Shown here: piece after piece, positions 12,112 to 24,115 of the stretch
Position numbering within the stretch: the stretch's first letter is position 1
How the letters are laid out: each line of letters begins with the position of its first letter
NCBI GenBank assembly: GCA_030998225.1
Contig: JAPYXD010000698.1
Coordinates: forward strand, 909,001-973,000
Direction of reading: 5' to 3'
Length of the DNA stretch: 64,000 bases
Source of the DNA: Diplolepis rosae
Taxonomy: Eukaryota > Arthropoda > Insecta > Hymenoptera > Diplolepididae
The notes under the pieces: model-generated
What the model was told of the DNA's origin: nothing
The model's database searches: none
Seen by the model: the letters and a program-made list of their open reading frames with translations, nothing else
Made by a program: the position numbers and the translations under genes

Positions 12112-12425
12112 ACATGTGATACTTGGGAAATTTGCAAACTTTATTAATTTAACGTTTCTACATTTTCGTGTCCAAAATATATAAAATTTTGTTATCAAAA
12201 TTTGGGAAGTGGTAGAGAAAATAAAAACGGACATAGATTGATTACTTTTGGTTTAAAAAATGAAAAAAAGTTCGATTTCAGCGAAATTAAAAAAAAAAAA
12301 TTTTTCATTGTCAAAACCAAAAGTAGTCTGTCTACGTCCGTTTTTATCTTCTCTATCATTTTCCGATTTTTTAAAACAAATTCTTATGTTTTTTGGACGT
12401 AAACATGTAGAAACTGAACAAAGTT
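12112..12425. repeat. palindromic MITE, CATGTGATACTT family (copy 1)
   Basis: Begins near CATGTGATACTTGGGAAATT. The arms GAGAAAATAAAAACGGACATAG and GTCTACGTCCGTTTTTATC, and TTACTTTTGGTTT and AAACCAAAAGTAGTC, are mirror images. Related copies lie at 23.3, 30.6, 38.8 and 55.5 kb. The distal right end is not preserved. Confidence 0.8.
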
Positions 12426-12698
12426 TTTTTACATAAATTTCTTTGGCTATATTAACCAAATGCTTTTCCAAGTGTATTAAAATGTTTCGATAAAAGCAAA
12501 TGTATACATATCATTTATTTACTGCCCAAGGAATAAGTGGTGATGATGTATAAAATTACAGTAAACGAATACTTTTTTGGATGAAACATATATTAATACA
12601 ATAAATAAACATTTTTTCTTTACTCACAAGTGTCTGCTTATATCCACATATCATTTATTCTAGAGAAACATGATATTGGAAGTATCGGAAACACCATA

Positions 12699-12947
12699 CA
12701 CGAAGAAAAATGAAGATCAGGAGAACAGGATTAATTACTAAAGTGATGTAAAAAAGTGATGTACATTTTGTTCATTCTATTTGATTCCTGAACAATCAGA
12801 AAAGAGTGTCACGCCGCATGTCAATTATTATTGAATTACAATTATCATTGATAAGCGACGTCACACTCTCTTGGAAAGAACCAGATGTACATTTTTTACA
12901 ACACTTTTCAATAATCAATCCTGTTCTCCTGATATCCATTTTACTCC
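12699..12947. repeat. inverted-repeat element of the CACRGA group
   Basis: TA precedes CACGAAGAAAAATGAAG. The arm GATCAGGAGAACAGGATT is mirrored by AATCCTGTTCTCCTGAT near 12918-12935. The right terminus is degraded. A second internal dyad involves GAGTGTCACGCCGC and GCGACGTCACACTC. Confidence 0.75.
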
Positions 12948-13314
12948 ATATGTTAATTTACATAGCAATATTTTCATATATCGAATATGGAACCGATTCC
13001 AATTTTTGGATAAATGTCCTCAAATGAGCTCTGAAAATTTAATTACATTATATTAAAGTACAAATTTGAAAAAATCGATTTCCACATTTCTTACATATTT
13101 TCTGGTTATTTTGAAAAATGTTTTATTAACAGAGTTGCGTTTTTGAAGAACCAATCAGTTGAGTTTAATGTTTTAAACACGTCATGTTTTTTTAATCATA
13201 AATCACTTGATTTATTCAGAAATTAAACAAATTTGTGGATTCTGCAGGTGTTTGTAAACTCTTGGATATCCAGATGTTGTATCTGAGGATATTGAAAAAG
13301 TAATTTTAGCTGGT

Positions 13315-13358
13315 CAATCGAAAGACTCGAGCTCGAATCCCGGCACAGTCGAGAACGT
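13315..13358 (+). repeat. degraded tRNA-T-arm-like segment
   Basis: CAATCGAAAGACTCGAGCTC followed by GAATCCCGGCACAG resembles the T-arm and B-box of a tRNA, and is paralogous to the better-preserved copy at 27155-27205. It is followed by a T-run and CCACAGGAAGATTTCAAATT, as in the other copies. Not a functional tRNA: no acceptor or anticodon arm can be drawn. Confidence 0.45.
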
Positions 13359-13466
13359 CTCTTTTTTCCACAGGAAGATTTCAAATTCTTTAAGTATCTG
13401 TAAATTATAACATTCGAGTATCCAAGATATAGTATTAGTCCAGTTATATATATACATGAAGTAAGT

Positions 13467-13859
13467 CAGAACCGGCTCTACCATATATAGGCGAAACAGG
13501 CAACCGCCTAGGGCGGCAAAACTTAGGGGTGGCAAAGTCGGGGTGAAATTTGTATTCTAATAACGAGAAATCAATGGAAAAAATATAAAACATCTATCTC
13601 TTATTTTAAATTTACCGCAAAAAATTAAAACGCTGCCTAGTGATCAATTAATGAAATACTATTTATGTTATCTTACAATTCTATGAGAGAGATTAAAAAA
13701 TTGTGTTGATTTAACTGAGAAATCTTGATTTTTATTGATTTCATCGCGAAAATATAACTCCAGATTGCTTAATATAGAGATAGATTAATCTATCTTCAGA
13801 TTGAAGGGGCACAAATATTTATTCTGCCTAGGGCGGCAAATTTTCTTAAACCGGTCCTG
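13467..13859. mobile_element. nonautonomous hAT-type element with 8 bp target duplication
   Basis: The element begins CAGAACCGGCTC and ends AAACCGGTCCTG, with CAG...CTG ends and inverted ACCGG blocks. It is flanked on both sides by AAGTAAGT (13459-13466 and 13860-13867). The paralogous repeat at 21605-21612 has a single AAGTAAGT with no insertion, so the duplication is real. CCTAGGGCGGCAAA motifs occur near both ends. It is 393 bp with no transposase, so it must have been moved in trans. CAG termini and an 8 bp duplication are hAT-superfamily hallmarks. Confidence 0.88.
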
Positions 13860-14344
13860 AAGTAAGTAACTAATATATTGATTGTATAAACGACATTAAT
13901 ACATCAACTGTTTTTTTTTTTAAATAAAATAATTCAAGCATCTCGAGGCGACCGCGACCTAATGTTCGCGTCTGAACTATTTTATGCAAAAAATTGTCCT
14001 CACCCTTGCATTGAATTTAAACAAAAAATAAGATCTCCTTATACATTTTCCAGAAAGTGAAGTTAGCTTGACGGAAGTAAAAATACCTAATATTGCGATT
14101 AAATATCTGAGATCATACAATAATAAAATATCCAACTATCCATAATAGCAAGAACACTTGTCCTGCTTTTGTGACAGGTTTAATTCTTGCTATTTTGGCA
14201 CAAAATCCATGCATCTGAAGCTAGAATCCCTTCATGCTCGAAAAATTAAAACGTTCCATAATTTTATAGCAGTTTTAACGTGCGAAAATAGCTCGAACTT
14301 TGCTTCGCTATTATTGCAAATTGCCAACTTCTATATAAAAGTTC

Positions 14345-15503
14345 TTTCTGGACCTCGCGCTTCGCGCTCGGTCTTGTGCTCTTCGCATACATTTAAATTT
14401 ATTTCTTATAATTTGATACTGAAGCTCAAACCAATTTTATAATAATATTACAGATGATGTGAATTACACATTTCCTCAAAGTCACTCTATTTCTTTTTGA
14501 ATTTAAGTGAAACAGGAGATTCAATTTACTTAAGGCTCTATCAGCCTTAAGGAACACATTCTCATCATGACGCTCGCGCTTCGCGCTCGATTTTCTGTAT
14601 ACATTTCAGTATCTTTTTAATAAATTACATGATTAAAATAATTTATTTTCTTCCAAATCTCTCAAAAATAAAAAACAATCGTAGACTTTATTTAAGGAAA
14701 CGATTTTGCAGAACAATGCTTATTTCGTATCTCACATATTTTGGTGAAAAAAATCGAATTTTTTTAATATTAAAAATCAAAACATAAAATATACATCCTG
14801 TCCCGAAATGTCTTAATGAGAATTTGTAGACCTCATTTATGCAAACAATTTTCCATCTAAACGTTTCTTTTGTATTACACATATTTTGTCTAAAAAATGC
14901 AATTTTTGAATTTTAACCGTATTTTTTGGATTTGAAACGAAAAATATATGTTTTATCAAAAACTGTGTGAGACAAAATTTGTAGATCTTTTCGAAACGAA
15001 CAACTTTGTATTTTTACGTTTTTTTCTTATTTTACATATTATTGTTAAAAAATTGAATTTTGGATTTTCAATAGTTTTTTTTTAATTAAAAAGAAAAATA
15101 TGCATCTTATGAAAAAATGTTACAATTCAAATTTGTAGGTCTTTATTTATTCAATAATATTGTATCATAACGTTTTTTCGTATCTCGTATAATTTAACCG
15201 GAAAATGGAATTTTGATATTGACTTTTTTCGAATTTGAATATGCTGTAACATTTCGAATTTTGATTTAATCAAAAAATGTTATCAGGATAATTTGTAGAG
15301 ATTTATGAGCACTATCAAAAACCAGTATTGAAATTTTTCATTTTTTCAAAAACACAAAAGTAGTGCTCAATTCCTCATATTTGATTGGATGTGGCTGGTT
15401 AACGAACTTGTCCTTACTTTTTCGACTCCGATAAAGTGTACCAAAGCTCAATTCAATCTGATAATTCTATCGAGAGTTATGCCGCACACGACCTACTACA
15501 GAC

Positions 15504-15547
<44 letters not shown>

Positions 15548-15676
15548 GGACAGACACTTTCGTAAAAATCATTTTTTCTGACTCAGGGGGTCTCAAAACG
15601 TAAAGATTTGATAAAAATTTCGAAAGTCATTTTTCACATAAAACCAATACCTTCTCATCCATGATGAGAATGCAAA
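14345..15676 (+). repeat. GCGC-hairpin dispersed repeat, copy 1 (about 1.3 kb)
   Basis: Aligns along its length with 31605-33010 and, inverted, with 44404-45517. Landmarks in order are CTCGCGCTTCGCGCTCGGTC, CTTGTGCTCTTCGCATAC, the ACTTAAGGCTCTATCAGCC/TTAAGG dyad, CATTCTCATCATGACGC and a second GCGCTTCGCGCTCG. Next come repeated lines ending TCTCACATATTTTG, then a tetranucleotide (ACAG)n microsatellite at about 15498-15557. The end is ACCAATACC followed by TTCTCATCCATGATGAGAAT, an 8 bp stem hairpin. No open frame is conserved between copies. Confidence 0.85.
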
Positions 15677-18600
15677 AAATTATCAAGTGCTTTTTAAATA
15701 ATAAGGAAGGAGAAGTTATTTTTGTATATAATATCTTGTAGAAAAGTATGTAGGATATAAATAATAGGATGCTCAGTGTTGTTTTTGTAGGAATGAAAAA
15801 AATTGAATCTATTTAAACTGTTACGTTGAAAAGTTATGAAATAGAAAGTTGCGTCTCTGTACATAATTTATTGGCAAGTGACAAAAAAACTTTATGAGAA
15901 ATGCGTCACATGTAGGTAAATAAGATTAGTGTCGGCTATTGCTATTCCAGACTTCTGGTCACCTGATTAAACTTATACACATATATGTATACACCAAAGT
16001 AAATCAACCTTTAATTATTAGACTGGTTACTGTTTGAGTGAAGCACAAATTATTAAAAAGTGAAGCATTGTAACGAACAATGAATTAGCAATTAGACAAA
16101 ATTCTCTTCCTAACAAGATTATTTATCCTTTTGTTGTCTTAAATGCCTAAACGGTCAAGTTCTATTATATGAATGCATGTGTAACGTCAAAACACACTTA
16201 TGTATACTGCAAAAAAAGGTTTCTATTTTAACTCAAAGTCGGTAAACTTTAAGATGTTACACAACCTGGACCATTAGGGAAGGATAGACTTATACCTTTA
16301 TACCTTAAGTTGCTTAATTTAAACCAAGTTCATCTGCTAGATTTTACCAATTTTAGACGTTTTCTTTTACTGTTTAACTTTCAAAAATGCCATTTTTATT
16401 CCACTATAAACTTATTTCACGCTTTAAGTAATTGATGTCAAAGAATCACGTTTTTAAACCGATCCCGTGAGAATTAATGGTTCTCAAATGAAATAGAAAA
16501 AACATTTATATTAAATTGAAGAGTTGCTCGAATTTTATACAAAAAGTACATTTAAAAGAAAAGTTGGTTTTCCCATCCAATTCATTGATTGGCACAACCA
16601 TGAGTTGGTGTGCTAATAAAAAAAAGCTCTACCAACTAATAAATTGGATAATACCCCAGAGTCAAACGAATTAAATGGGATGACCAACCTTTTTCCTTAG
16701 TCTATTTGAGTTTATAAAATTATAATAATTTCACATCAATCCTAATACATATATTTCAATTCATTGAGCACAATGCTTTACTTATTCCTAAATTAAGGGG
16801 GGAGCCTCATGTAAACGACTGTTTTTTTGAGAATTTTTTCCAGAAAAATGAGAACATTTATTTAATTGGAATAAAGTACATGATAATATTGACTATATAA
16901 AGTATTTGACATTTTTTTTACGGTTGAAGAAATTTTAAATGGCGGCGCTACGGCTGCTCAAAGTCGGGTCCTTCAATTTGCGGCGGGGAACGCCCAGGTC
17001 CTTGTAATTGACAAAAATCAATTAATCAAATTTTTTTGTTTAAAGTTAGTCCTTCCGCTTCAATAGAATCTAAATATAGCAAAAAAAAATAAATTCAAAT
17101 TTGGGGACATTTAAAAAAAAATGACCTTTTTTTATTGTAAACAAATCGATAAAAAAATATTGATTATAACAATTTAAATGTATATTTAGGTTTATTTGAT
17201 GGCCAGTAAGTTAAAGAATATCTGAAAAAATGTTTACGTCGTTCGGCGTGAAGAAAAAATTAACGTTTTGAGAAAAACGCGTTAAAAGTTTACGGTCTTG
17301 AGAAGTAGACCTTTGGAGCGCATCACTTTTGTGACTTGGGTTTAAAACTTTGGAGATACATTCTTGAGATAGTAAATGAATTTTTGAAGCAATAATAATA
17401 AATAATAATATAAATAAATAAATAATATAAATAATTAATCATTTCGGTCTAGTTGGATCGACCATAGTTGGATCGACTAGTCAAGGTTGAAAATTCGAAT
17501 TAAGATTGAAACACCAGGTACAAATTAAGGTATTGTTCATTGTTCGCAGGAAATTTATCACTCAAAGATGATTAGTTTAATCAAATAATGCCTTAAGACT
17601 TGCGAGATAAGATTCAAAGTGCAAAGCATAAGTTGTAAATTACCTTCACATCCAATCATCATTGCGAATAAATTTGATTGGGTGAGTTCTTTTGCTATCA
17701 ATTCATTTAATAAAAAAATATGTATATTATAATGTTACGAATTGTGATGAATGATGATTTTTGTAAAAATATATTTAAAATAATGTTTCTTGATCGAAAA
17801 AAGTGAGTACTCAAGGATCAATGATAAATTAAACAAGGCCCAAGATATAAAATTTGAGCACAGTTCTCCAATTTTGATATTAGATACCAAGTAGCTAAAT
17901 TTTAGTGGTTGTAAAAGGAAGGTGTATAACTCTTTTTTTAGAATTTAATTTTTGAGACTTTTTTCAATTTAAATGTTATATATTATAAATGAATTATAAA
18001 TAAGAATCAGATTGATATAATTAATTTGTCACTATTTTGCTCAAAGCATACCTATACGATACAAAGTTTTAATAAGAATTCGTGACAAACAAAAAATAAC
18101 ATCCTACTCCCTATATTTTTCTCTTTGTACCTAATATGTGTGTGCGTCAGTCTGATTACGTGAACTACTTTATAAATAAAAGTTGGAAACGTGACCGTGA
18201 TGCTTCCTTAATGGTTACAGATCTCTCAAAATAGTAACACGAATTGTCGATCACTACGTCTTTACCATCAAGATTTATCTAATCGTTATAGTGTTGGACA
18301 AGAGAACCACTAATTCGGAGTATAGAGACAAAATATATGATATTTTAGTCACAAGAATGACATTCATGCACGTCTGTACAGCAAATCATGACTCAAAACA
18401 GGGATTTATACTTTAATTTACATAAATAATTATCTATCATGCAACTTTAACTTTATCTATAATAGGAGAAATATATTTTCATTAATAGATTTTACTTTTC
18501 ATGCTCATGAATATGAATGAAATGACTTTCAATGATTAATCACTGAAATTTTATTATCACTGTAAATGAAAAGAGTGCGCGCGAATATTCAAATGATATT

Positions 18601-19139
18601 TGATTGATTTACTTGGATTTAATTGTTTATTCATATGGTACAATGTAAAAATTTTGCATCACATAAAAAAGATGAAGAGTTAATTTTAACAGAGAGCTTC
18701 TAAGAATCATTAGCAATGAATTTTCATATGAGGCGTTAAAATCCAAACGTTTGCTGAAAAATTAACTCACTTTTGTCACAGTGAATGTAACTGACAATGA
18801 GTTGCATGTGGGTAACATTAATAATACAGATAGAAATTTAGCATAGTAAAATATCAATGTATGCTAAATTAAACGCAAAAAAACCCTAAATTATCATGCG
18901 TCACATAAGAGCAGCTCACTAGTCAAACTTGTTGTTATAATAATAAAAAAACAATTTTCTTTTTGAAAAATTCACCTTTAATTATGAGTATAGTCTCCTT
19001 GGAGCTCCATACTACAGTGAGTGGCCAAATTATTATACTCACTTTGTTTTTGTTAGCCGCATAAAATCTCCTAATATTGACAATACACATATTAACATTT
19101 TTCCCAGAAAATAACATATGGGACGTTAAAATTATGTAT
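15677..19139. other. noncoding repeat-poor stretch
   Basis: No gene seen. At 16560-16690 there are inverted CCAAC/GTTGG-type blocks around ACCAACT. At 16797 TTAAGGGGGGAGCCTCATGT looks like one end of a TTAA-flanked piggyBac-like repeat, followed by a diverged body to about 17290 (including GGCGGCGCTACGGCTGCTCA), but the other end was not found. A (TAA)n/(TAAA)n run lies at 17390-17445. A block around 16270-16310 (TAGACTTATACCTTTATA) resembles one at 38180-38215. Confidence 0.45.
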
Positions 19140-19530
19140 AAAACGACCTCAAAATTAAGTGTTTTTGTCCATTTTTAAGGAGTAAGATATTGTGGAAAAA
19201 TTCCAAATTTCAAACTTTTCTTAAATTATGAATAATACCCAAAATAATTGCTGTTTTTAAATGAATTCTTCTATTCTTTTTGAAGGTAAATTCACGTAGA
19301 ATGTAAAAGCGTGCCAAAAAGGTTATAATAATTTTGCCCTAGATTCGTAAACAGTCTAAACTTATTATCATTTTTATGTATTTTTAAAATCCTCTTTTTT
19401 AGTCTTAGAATTTCGGGAGTTATTGATAATTTAAGAAAAGTTTGAAATTTGGAATTTTTCCACGATATCTTCCTCCTCAAAAATGGACAAAAACACTTTA
19501 TTTTGAGGTGATTTTATAGATAATTTCGAC
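19140..19530. repeat. palindrome of about 390 bp
   Basis: ACGACCTCAAAATTAAGTG and TTTTTGTCCATTTTTAAGG near the left are mirrored by AAAAATGGACAAAAAC and TTATTTTGAGGTGATTT near the right. Inside, GGAAAAATTCCAAATTTC is mirrored by GAAATTTGGAATTTTTCC. The loop contains no gene. Confidence 0.8.
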
Positions 19531-19609
19531 CTCTTTCATTTTATTTTTAAGGGAAAATTTTAATATGTGTATTACTGTAATTCGTGTAATATTTTCATTG
19601 CAACTGCAA

Positions 19610-20260
19610 AAGTGTGAACTGGTGCGTTGTCATGAGTCATGGTACGGAAGATGACTTTTGCGCGCCAATCTTATTTGTTTCCTTCGCAGCTCTTCGTTAA
19701 AATGGATCAGAAGTGTTGGATAATATTCTGCTTTGATTATTGTACACTTTTGTGAATAATCAATAAAGATGATTTCTTGAGAATCCTATAAAACTGTGGC
19801 CACCACCTTCCCAGCAGACAAAACGGTTTTTGCCTTCTTCAGCGTACTTTCACCAGGCTTAGTCCACTTCTTTAACGTCTATTTCGACTCGGGTGTGTAA
19901 TGAAGGATCCAACTCTCGACACCGTCATGAATCGCCGCCAAAAATTTTGCGGATTACACTTAAACATTACCAAACACAACTTTCTCATTTGCAATTTTTC
20001 GTCTACACTATATCTACAAAGATGCCTACAATCTCAGCTATTTCACGCACCTTCATCCGGCGATTTTCCATAACGATAAGATGGATCTTTTATAAAAAAA
20101 AAAAAAAATAATTGTATCCAATACTCACTAATATTTTTTTTTCATTAGGGATTTTTAAAATCATTTTTGGCGTGGTAACTTCAACTGGACGTCCAGGGCG
20201 CGATTCATCCAGGGTTGATGTTTTGACACATTTAAATTCATTAATACAATAGTAAACGGT
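19610..20260 (-). pseudogene. decayed mariner transposase
   Basis: Read on the minus strand in changing frames, in order: a linker like the mariner GRP box (ESRPGRPVEVTTPKM, near 20210-20160), a helix-turn-helix-like fragment, and a segment like the first catalytic block (QNFWRRFMTV, near 19950). These are followed by an FIDY-type segment and DNAPVHT (near 19640), equivalent to the second catalytic Asp block of DD34D mariners. Several stops and frameshifts. It is clearly older than, and not the same subfamily as, the copy at 24.1-25.4 kb. No terminal inverted repeats were recognised. Confidence 0.7.
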
Positions 20261-21410
20261 CTTCAACGCTGATACAGAGTTCTCGTGAATTACGTCCAAC
20301 TTAGATTTAACCTTGGCATCTGGCAAATGTAAATTAAGCGTCGGTTTTGGCTGAAACTTAGTATAGGCTACTTTAAAAAGTGCTACTTTCTGGCCACATA
20401 CTACAAAGGTTATTGTAGCTCTATCTAGTGGGAAATTTACCTTACTTATCGAACGACTCTCGTATATACAGAGTAGCCACAAGTGGATTGCAGAATAGGT
20501 ATATAGTGTTAAGACTTTAGTATAGCTACCTTGGAATACTGAGCAATTAAAAAAATCAAATAAAATTTATGAATAAAGCTACCAATCAAAGAATTGTAAT
20601 CTAATATTTAGCAATTGAATACTGTGTATCATATGCGAATTATTGTGCTCTTATATAAATGTGCAACTGATAAGAATAATACTCGCAGGAACAAAATGAT
20701 TGTGAATCTAAATGATTGTATATATTAGCGTCTCTCGTTGTTTAATAGTTTCTGTTTAATGAATAACAGTAACTCGAATTTTAGGACTTGTAACTATTGC
20801 AAAGATGAAAGTTTTAAATATTTATAGTGTAATTAGTCATAAAATATATTTCAAAGATGGAGTACCAACAAGGGCCTATCCATGACTCCAAAAGTAAACC
20901 ATTTCTTTGTTTTGAGAAAATGAACCCTGAAGACAACTTGATTCTTTTTACTCCATACTTTTTTTCCTTTAAGAAATTCTAATATCTCTGCTCTTTAAAT
21001 TTATATTGATGGAATTCTGCTAATTAAATAACTATAAATCGGTTGCTAAATCAATTCAGTGCAATCTTACTGATTCTAAAATTTTTTAAATATCCATTGT
21101 TTTGCCAAATTATGACGTAAATTATTATCATTATTAATCGAAATGCTTAATTCATGAAATTAATCATGAAATTAAAGTTGGTAACGGTTGAATCGCATCG
21201 TAGACTTTATTAATGCTTTATTAACTACCTTGTTTACTCACAAATGTTATTGAAATGATTTCTTGGCTTTTCTTCTTCATTCTATTTTCGTGATTCTGTA
21301 ACCAGAACTTCAAGAAAATGATGACAGTATTCGGTCTTCGCGGTAATTCACAATGTACTCAGAAGCTTAAAATCGTATCAGTATACCTGTATTCTATTTT
21401 ATGCTTTCTG
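20261..21410. other. noncoding stretch
   Basis: No gene or clear repeat structure. The first 200 bp may include more 5' sequence of the mariner relic. Confidence 0.35.
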
Positions 21411-21964
21411 CACAGAGAAAAATAGATAACCACGGATAATATCTGGATATTAGAATTGAATGTATTCAACAGTGAACTATGTTACAACCATCTCAAATAT
21501 TCAGATGTAGTATCTGAGGACAATGAAAATGTGATATTAGCTTATAATATCAAAGTTATTAGATTTGAGTATCCAAAATATAATATTAGTAATAGTTATA
21601 CATGAAGTAAGTACGTAATATATTAATTTTACAATCGACATTAAAACTTTAATTGTTTTCTATTGAAAAGAAAATAAGAGGTTAAATAAAAATTAATTTA
21701 AAAAATATTAAAGCATTTTAAGTCAACATAATAATTATACCTGAACTACTTGTAAAAAAAAAAATGTTCTCACCCTTGCAATGAATTCAAACAAAAAATA
21801 AAACTAATATTATATTGCAGGAATTTGGTCACGTAGTCTGGTTGACCCATGGCCTTAATATGAATATCTTAGATATTAAAAATTAAAACCGAATATATAT
21901 AAGATGCTTATCACATAATTTTATATCTATAGATATTGATCCTGAATATCCATTTTTCTCCGTG
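21411..21964. repeat. CACRGA-group inverted-repeat element
   Basis: Left end CACAGAGAAAAATAGATA, right end TGAATATCCATTTTTCTCCG then TG. The interior carries the AACTATG-TACAACCATCT motif shared with 39.8, 40.1 and 47.8 kb, and the 21480-21790 segment paralogous to 13.25-14.04 kb. It contains the unoccupied AAGTAAGT site at 21605-21612. A second subfamily end (GGTCACGTAGTCTGG with CCATGGCCTTAATA) sits at 21828-21858. Confidence 0.7.
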
Positions 21965-22181
21965 TCAATATATTAGTTTATAATTTTAAATGCTATGTGA
22001 TTGGATATAATTATGATTAACTGTTTTGCGGCTGCCATTATTTTTTTAAATGGGGAATTTATGTGATTGAAAAGGAGTTTTTTTATTCACTACACGCGAA
22101 TAAATGCTGTTACGATCACACAATTGTGTCATCCGTTCATGCAGCTATGACGTAAGAATTTCTTTAAACTTTGAAACAATA

Positions 22182-23138
22182 CACAGAGAGAAATTTTAGG
22201 TTTCACTGACCAAAGTTTTTTTGTTAAAATCGTCTTTACAAAAATGTTAAAGTTCTCATGACAACCATGGTAGTGGCTGTCAAACATTGGAAAAGTGTTT
22301 ACTTCAACTGCAAGGAACGTTACTGAGATCACGATTCTGGTACTTGAAATACCATAGCGCTGCGGTTACAGGAACCAAAGTCCATCGTAAAGCAGCGCAT
22401 AGAGTTTAGTTAAAATGACTAAGTCTACGGACAGTAAATACCCAGCCAAAATTATTTTTGAGGTTATAGGTATGGTTCTCTTAGTTATCAAAATACAAAT
22501 TCAATTTGATGAGAAAAAATAAAGTTTCACCGAAAAGATCTAAGAAAAATAATCCGGTTTAATGATATTTATGATAACTTTCGTCGATTAAGTTAAAAAA
22601 ATTGTCACTTTTTTCATCACCATAAACTTTTTTTGACTTACTATAGTTTTGACAAAATACGACGAGACAGCAAAATTGGAACGCATTGCATTGTCCCCGA
22701 ACAAAATCGTTTATCATTTAGAAAGAATTGTCAAACTATATTTATAATAGAATTATTTACCTGATAATGCTTGGCACGGTGAAATATAGTCCAGGAATCG
22801 AGAACGAGAATTGGCAGGATTCAACTTAGGCTGCATATCTTTCAATGAAAGTTATACTTGATTTGTCTAGCGCAACAGCGAACGCTGCGGTTGTAGTAAC
22901 CAAAGGAGCTTGGCAGTACACATAAAGAAAATGTATGTGTACTAACCGTTGGGGTACGTATAAAGCTCATTCTAATCATCAACTTTGGTCACAACAACCG
23001 AATACACAAAAAAGTCCAAATTACTGTCATGATAACTATAAAAGTAGTAGCTTCTCTCAACTTTTTTGGTCAAGGCAACTATTGTACAAAAAATTTATGT
23101 GCTATGTGCACAGGAACCAAAGCTGATTTCTCTCAGTG
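22182..23138. repeat. large CACRGA-group element with TA flanks
   Basis: TA precedes CACAGAGAGAAATTT on the left. The mirror ATTTCTCTCAGTG followed by TA closes the right. Subterminal AGGAACCAAAG occurs at both ends in inverted/direct arrangement, with repeated GGTTACAGGAACCAAAG-like words (22355, 22880, 23110). No transposase remnant was recognised in the 957 bp. Confidence 0.6.
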
Positions 23139-23329
23139 TAGGAAAGAAAAGAGGACAAAGTTGTAGATAACTATTTTCACCAGACGGGGACTAGATCGGA
23201 GAATTTCTGCATGGGTAACCGGAATCATTTTTTTTTTAAGTTCTAGTAATAGGTAACTGAAATTATTTTTTTGTTTTTTTGGCTTTATCTGAAAAACGAT
23301 TTAGGTACTGGAGTTTTAGTTTGAAGGCA

Positions 23330-23641
23330 TATATTTATGTTTATGTTTTTGTCTATATAAAACATGTAATTTTGTTTTCAAAATTTGGGAAATTGTAGAG
23401 AAGATAAGAAGTATGTAGATCAGCTACTTTTTGTTTTGGATAATAATAAATGTTCAGATGGATTTTGCTAAAATTGAACTGTTTTTCATTTTAAAAACCA
23501 AATCTTTTTTATCTACTTCTGTTTTTATCTTCTTTACCATTTCCAAAAATTTTGAAACAAAATTTTCTTTTTCGAACACAAACATGTAGAAACCTAAAAT
23601 TAATAAAATTATCTTATTTTTTAAGTATCACATGACCTTAA
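23330..23641. repeat. palindromic MITE, CATGTGATACTT family (copy 2)
   Basis: The right end TTAAGTATCACATGACCTTA is intact. The arms GTAGAGAAGATAAGAAGTATG and ATCTACTTCTGTTTTTATCT, and ACATG...AAAATTT pairs, mirror each other around a loop near 23475. Confidence 0.8.
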
Positions 23642-24115
23642 ACAAAAAATTTGACTTCACATGGTATTTTATAATTTATGATGTTTTGAATAATAAAACT
23701 AAATTATGTCATTGGTACAGATCAAATTGTAATCGATAAGTACTTACTTAGATTATAAATCAAACATTAATTAGAGAATTTATTGAGAGATTAAATTTCA
23801 TAAAAAGAAATTTGATTTTATCAAAATTAAATGTTCTAAAGCTTACAAACCCGTACAGAAATTTTATTGTTATGCGCCTGCTGTGGCCCTAACGTAGACC
23901 CTATAAGACCCCATTATATATTCATGTGTATTATATTCTTATTTATTCAAACATATTTTTGTTTTAAATAAACAATACAATCAGAAATGGACCATTTGTT
24001 GAAAAATATTTATTAAAAGATAAGTATTATGTATGTAACTTATGTAAATGTACCTTTTGGACTACACTGCATAAATAAGGAATGGTAACAATGTAACTGT
24101 GTTTTCAAACACGTA

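Larger units (their letters stand above)
13250..14036 (+). repeat. dispersed repeat paralogous to 21480-21790, carrying a nested hAT-type insertion
   Basis: Shared with 21480-21790: CAGATGTTGTATCTGAGGA (GTAGTATCTGAGGA there), ATTCGAGTATCCAAGATATA, ACATGAAGTAAGT, and the tail CTCACCCTTGCATTGAATTT followed by AAACAAAAAATAA. A tRNA-like stretch lies inside at 13315-13358. The copy is interrupted at 13467-13859. Confidence 0.75.

Noticed and set aside
15498..15557. CRISPR-like array
   Set aside because: This is a simple (ACAG)n tetranucleotide run inside a transposon repeat; there are no spacers.
16797..17290. Complete piggyBac-type element starting TTAAGGGGGGAGCC
   Set aside because: Only one plausible end with TTAA was found and no mirror end or transposase, so it is not called as an element.
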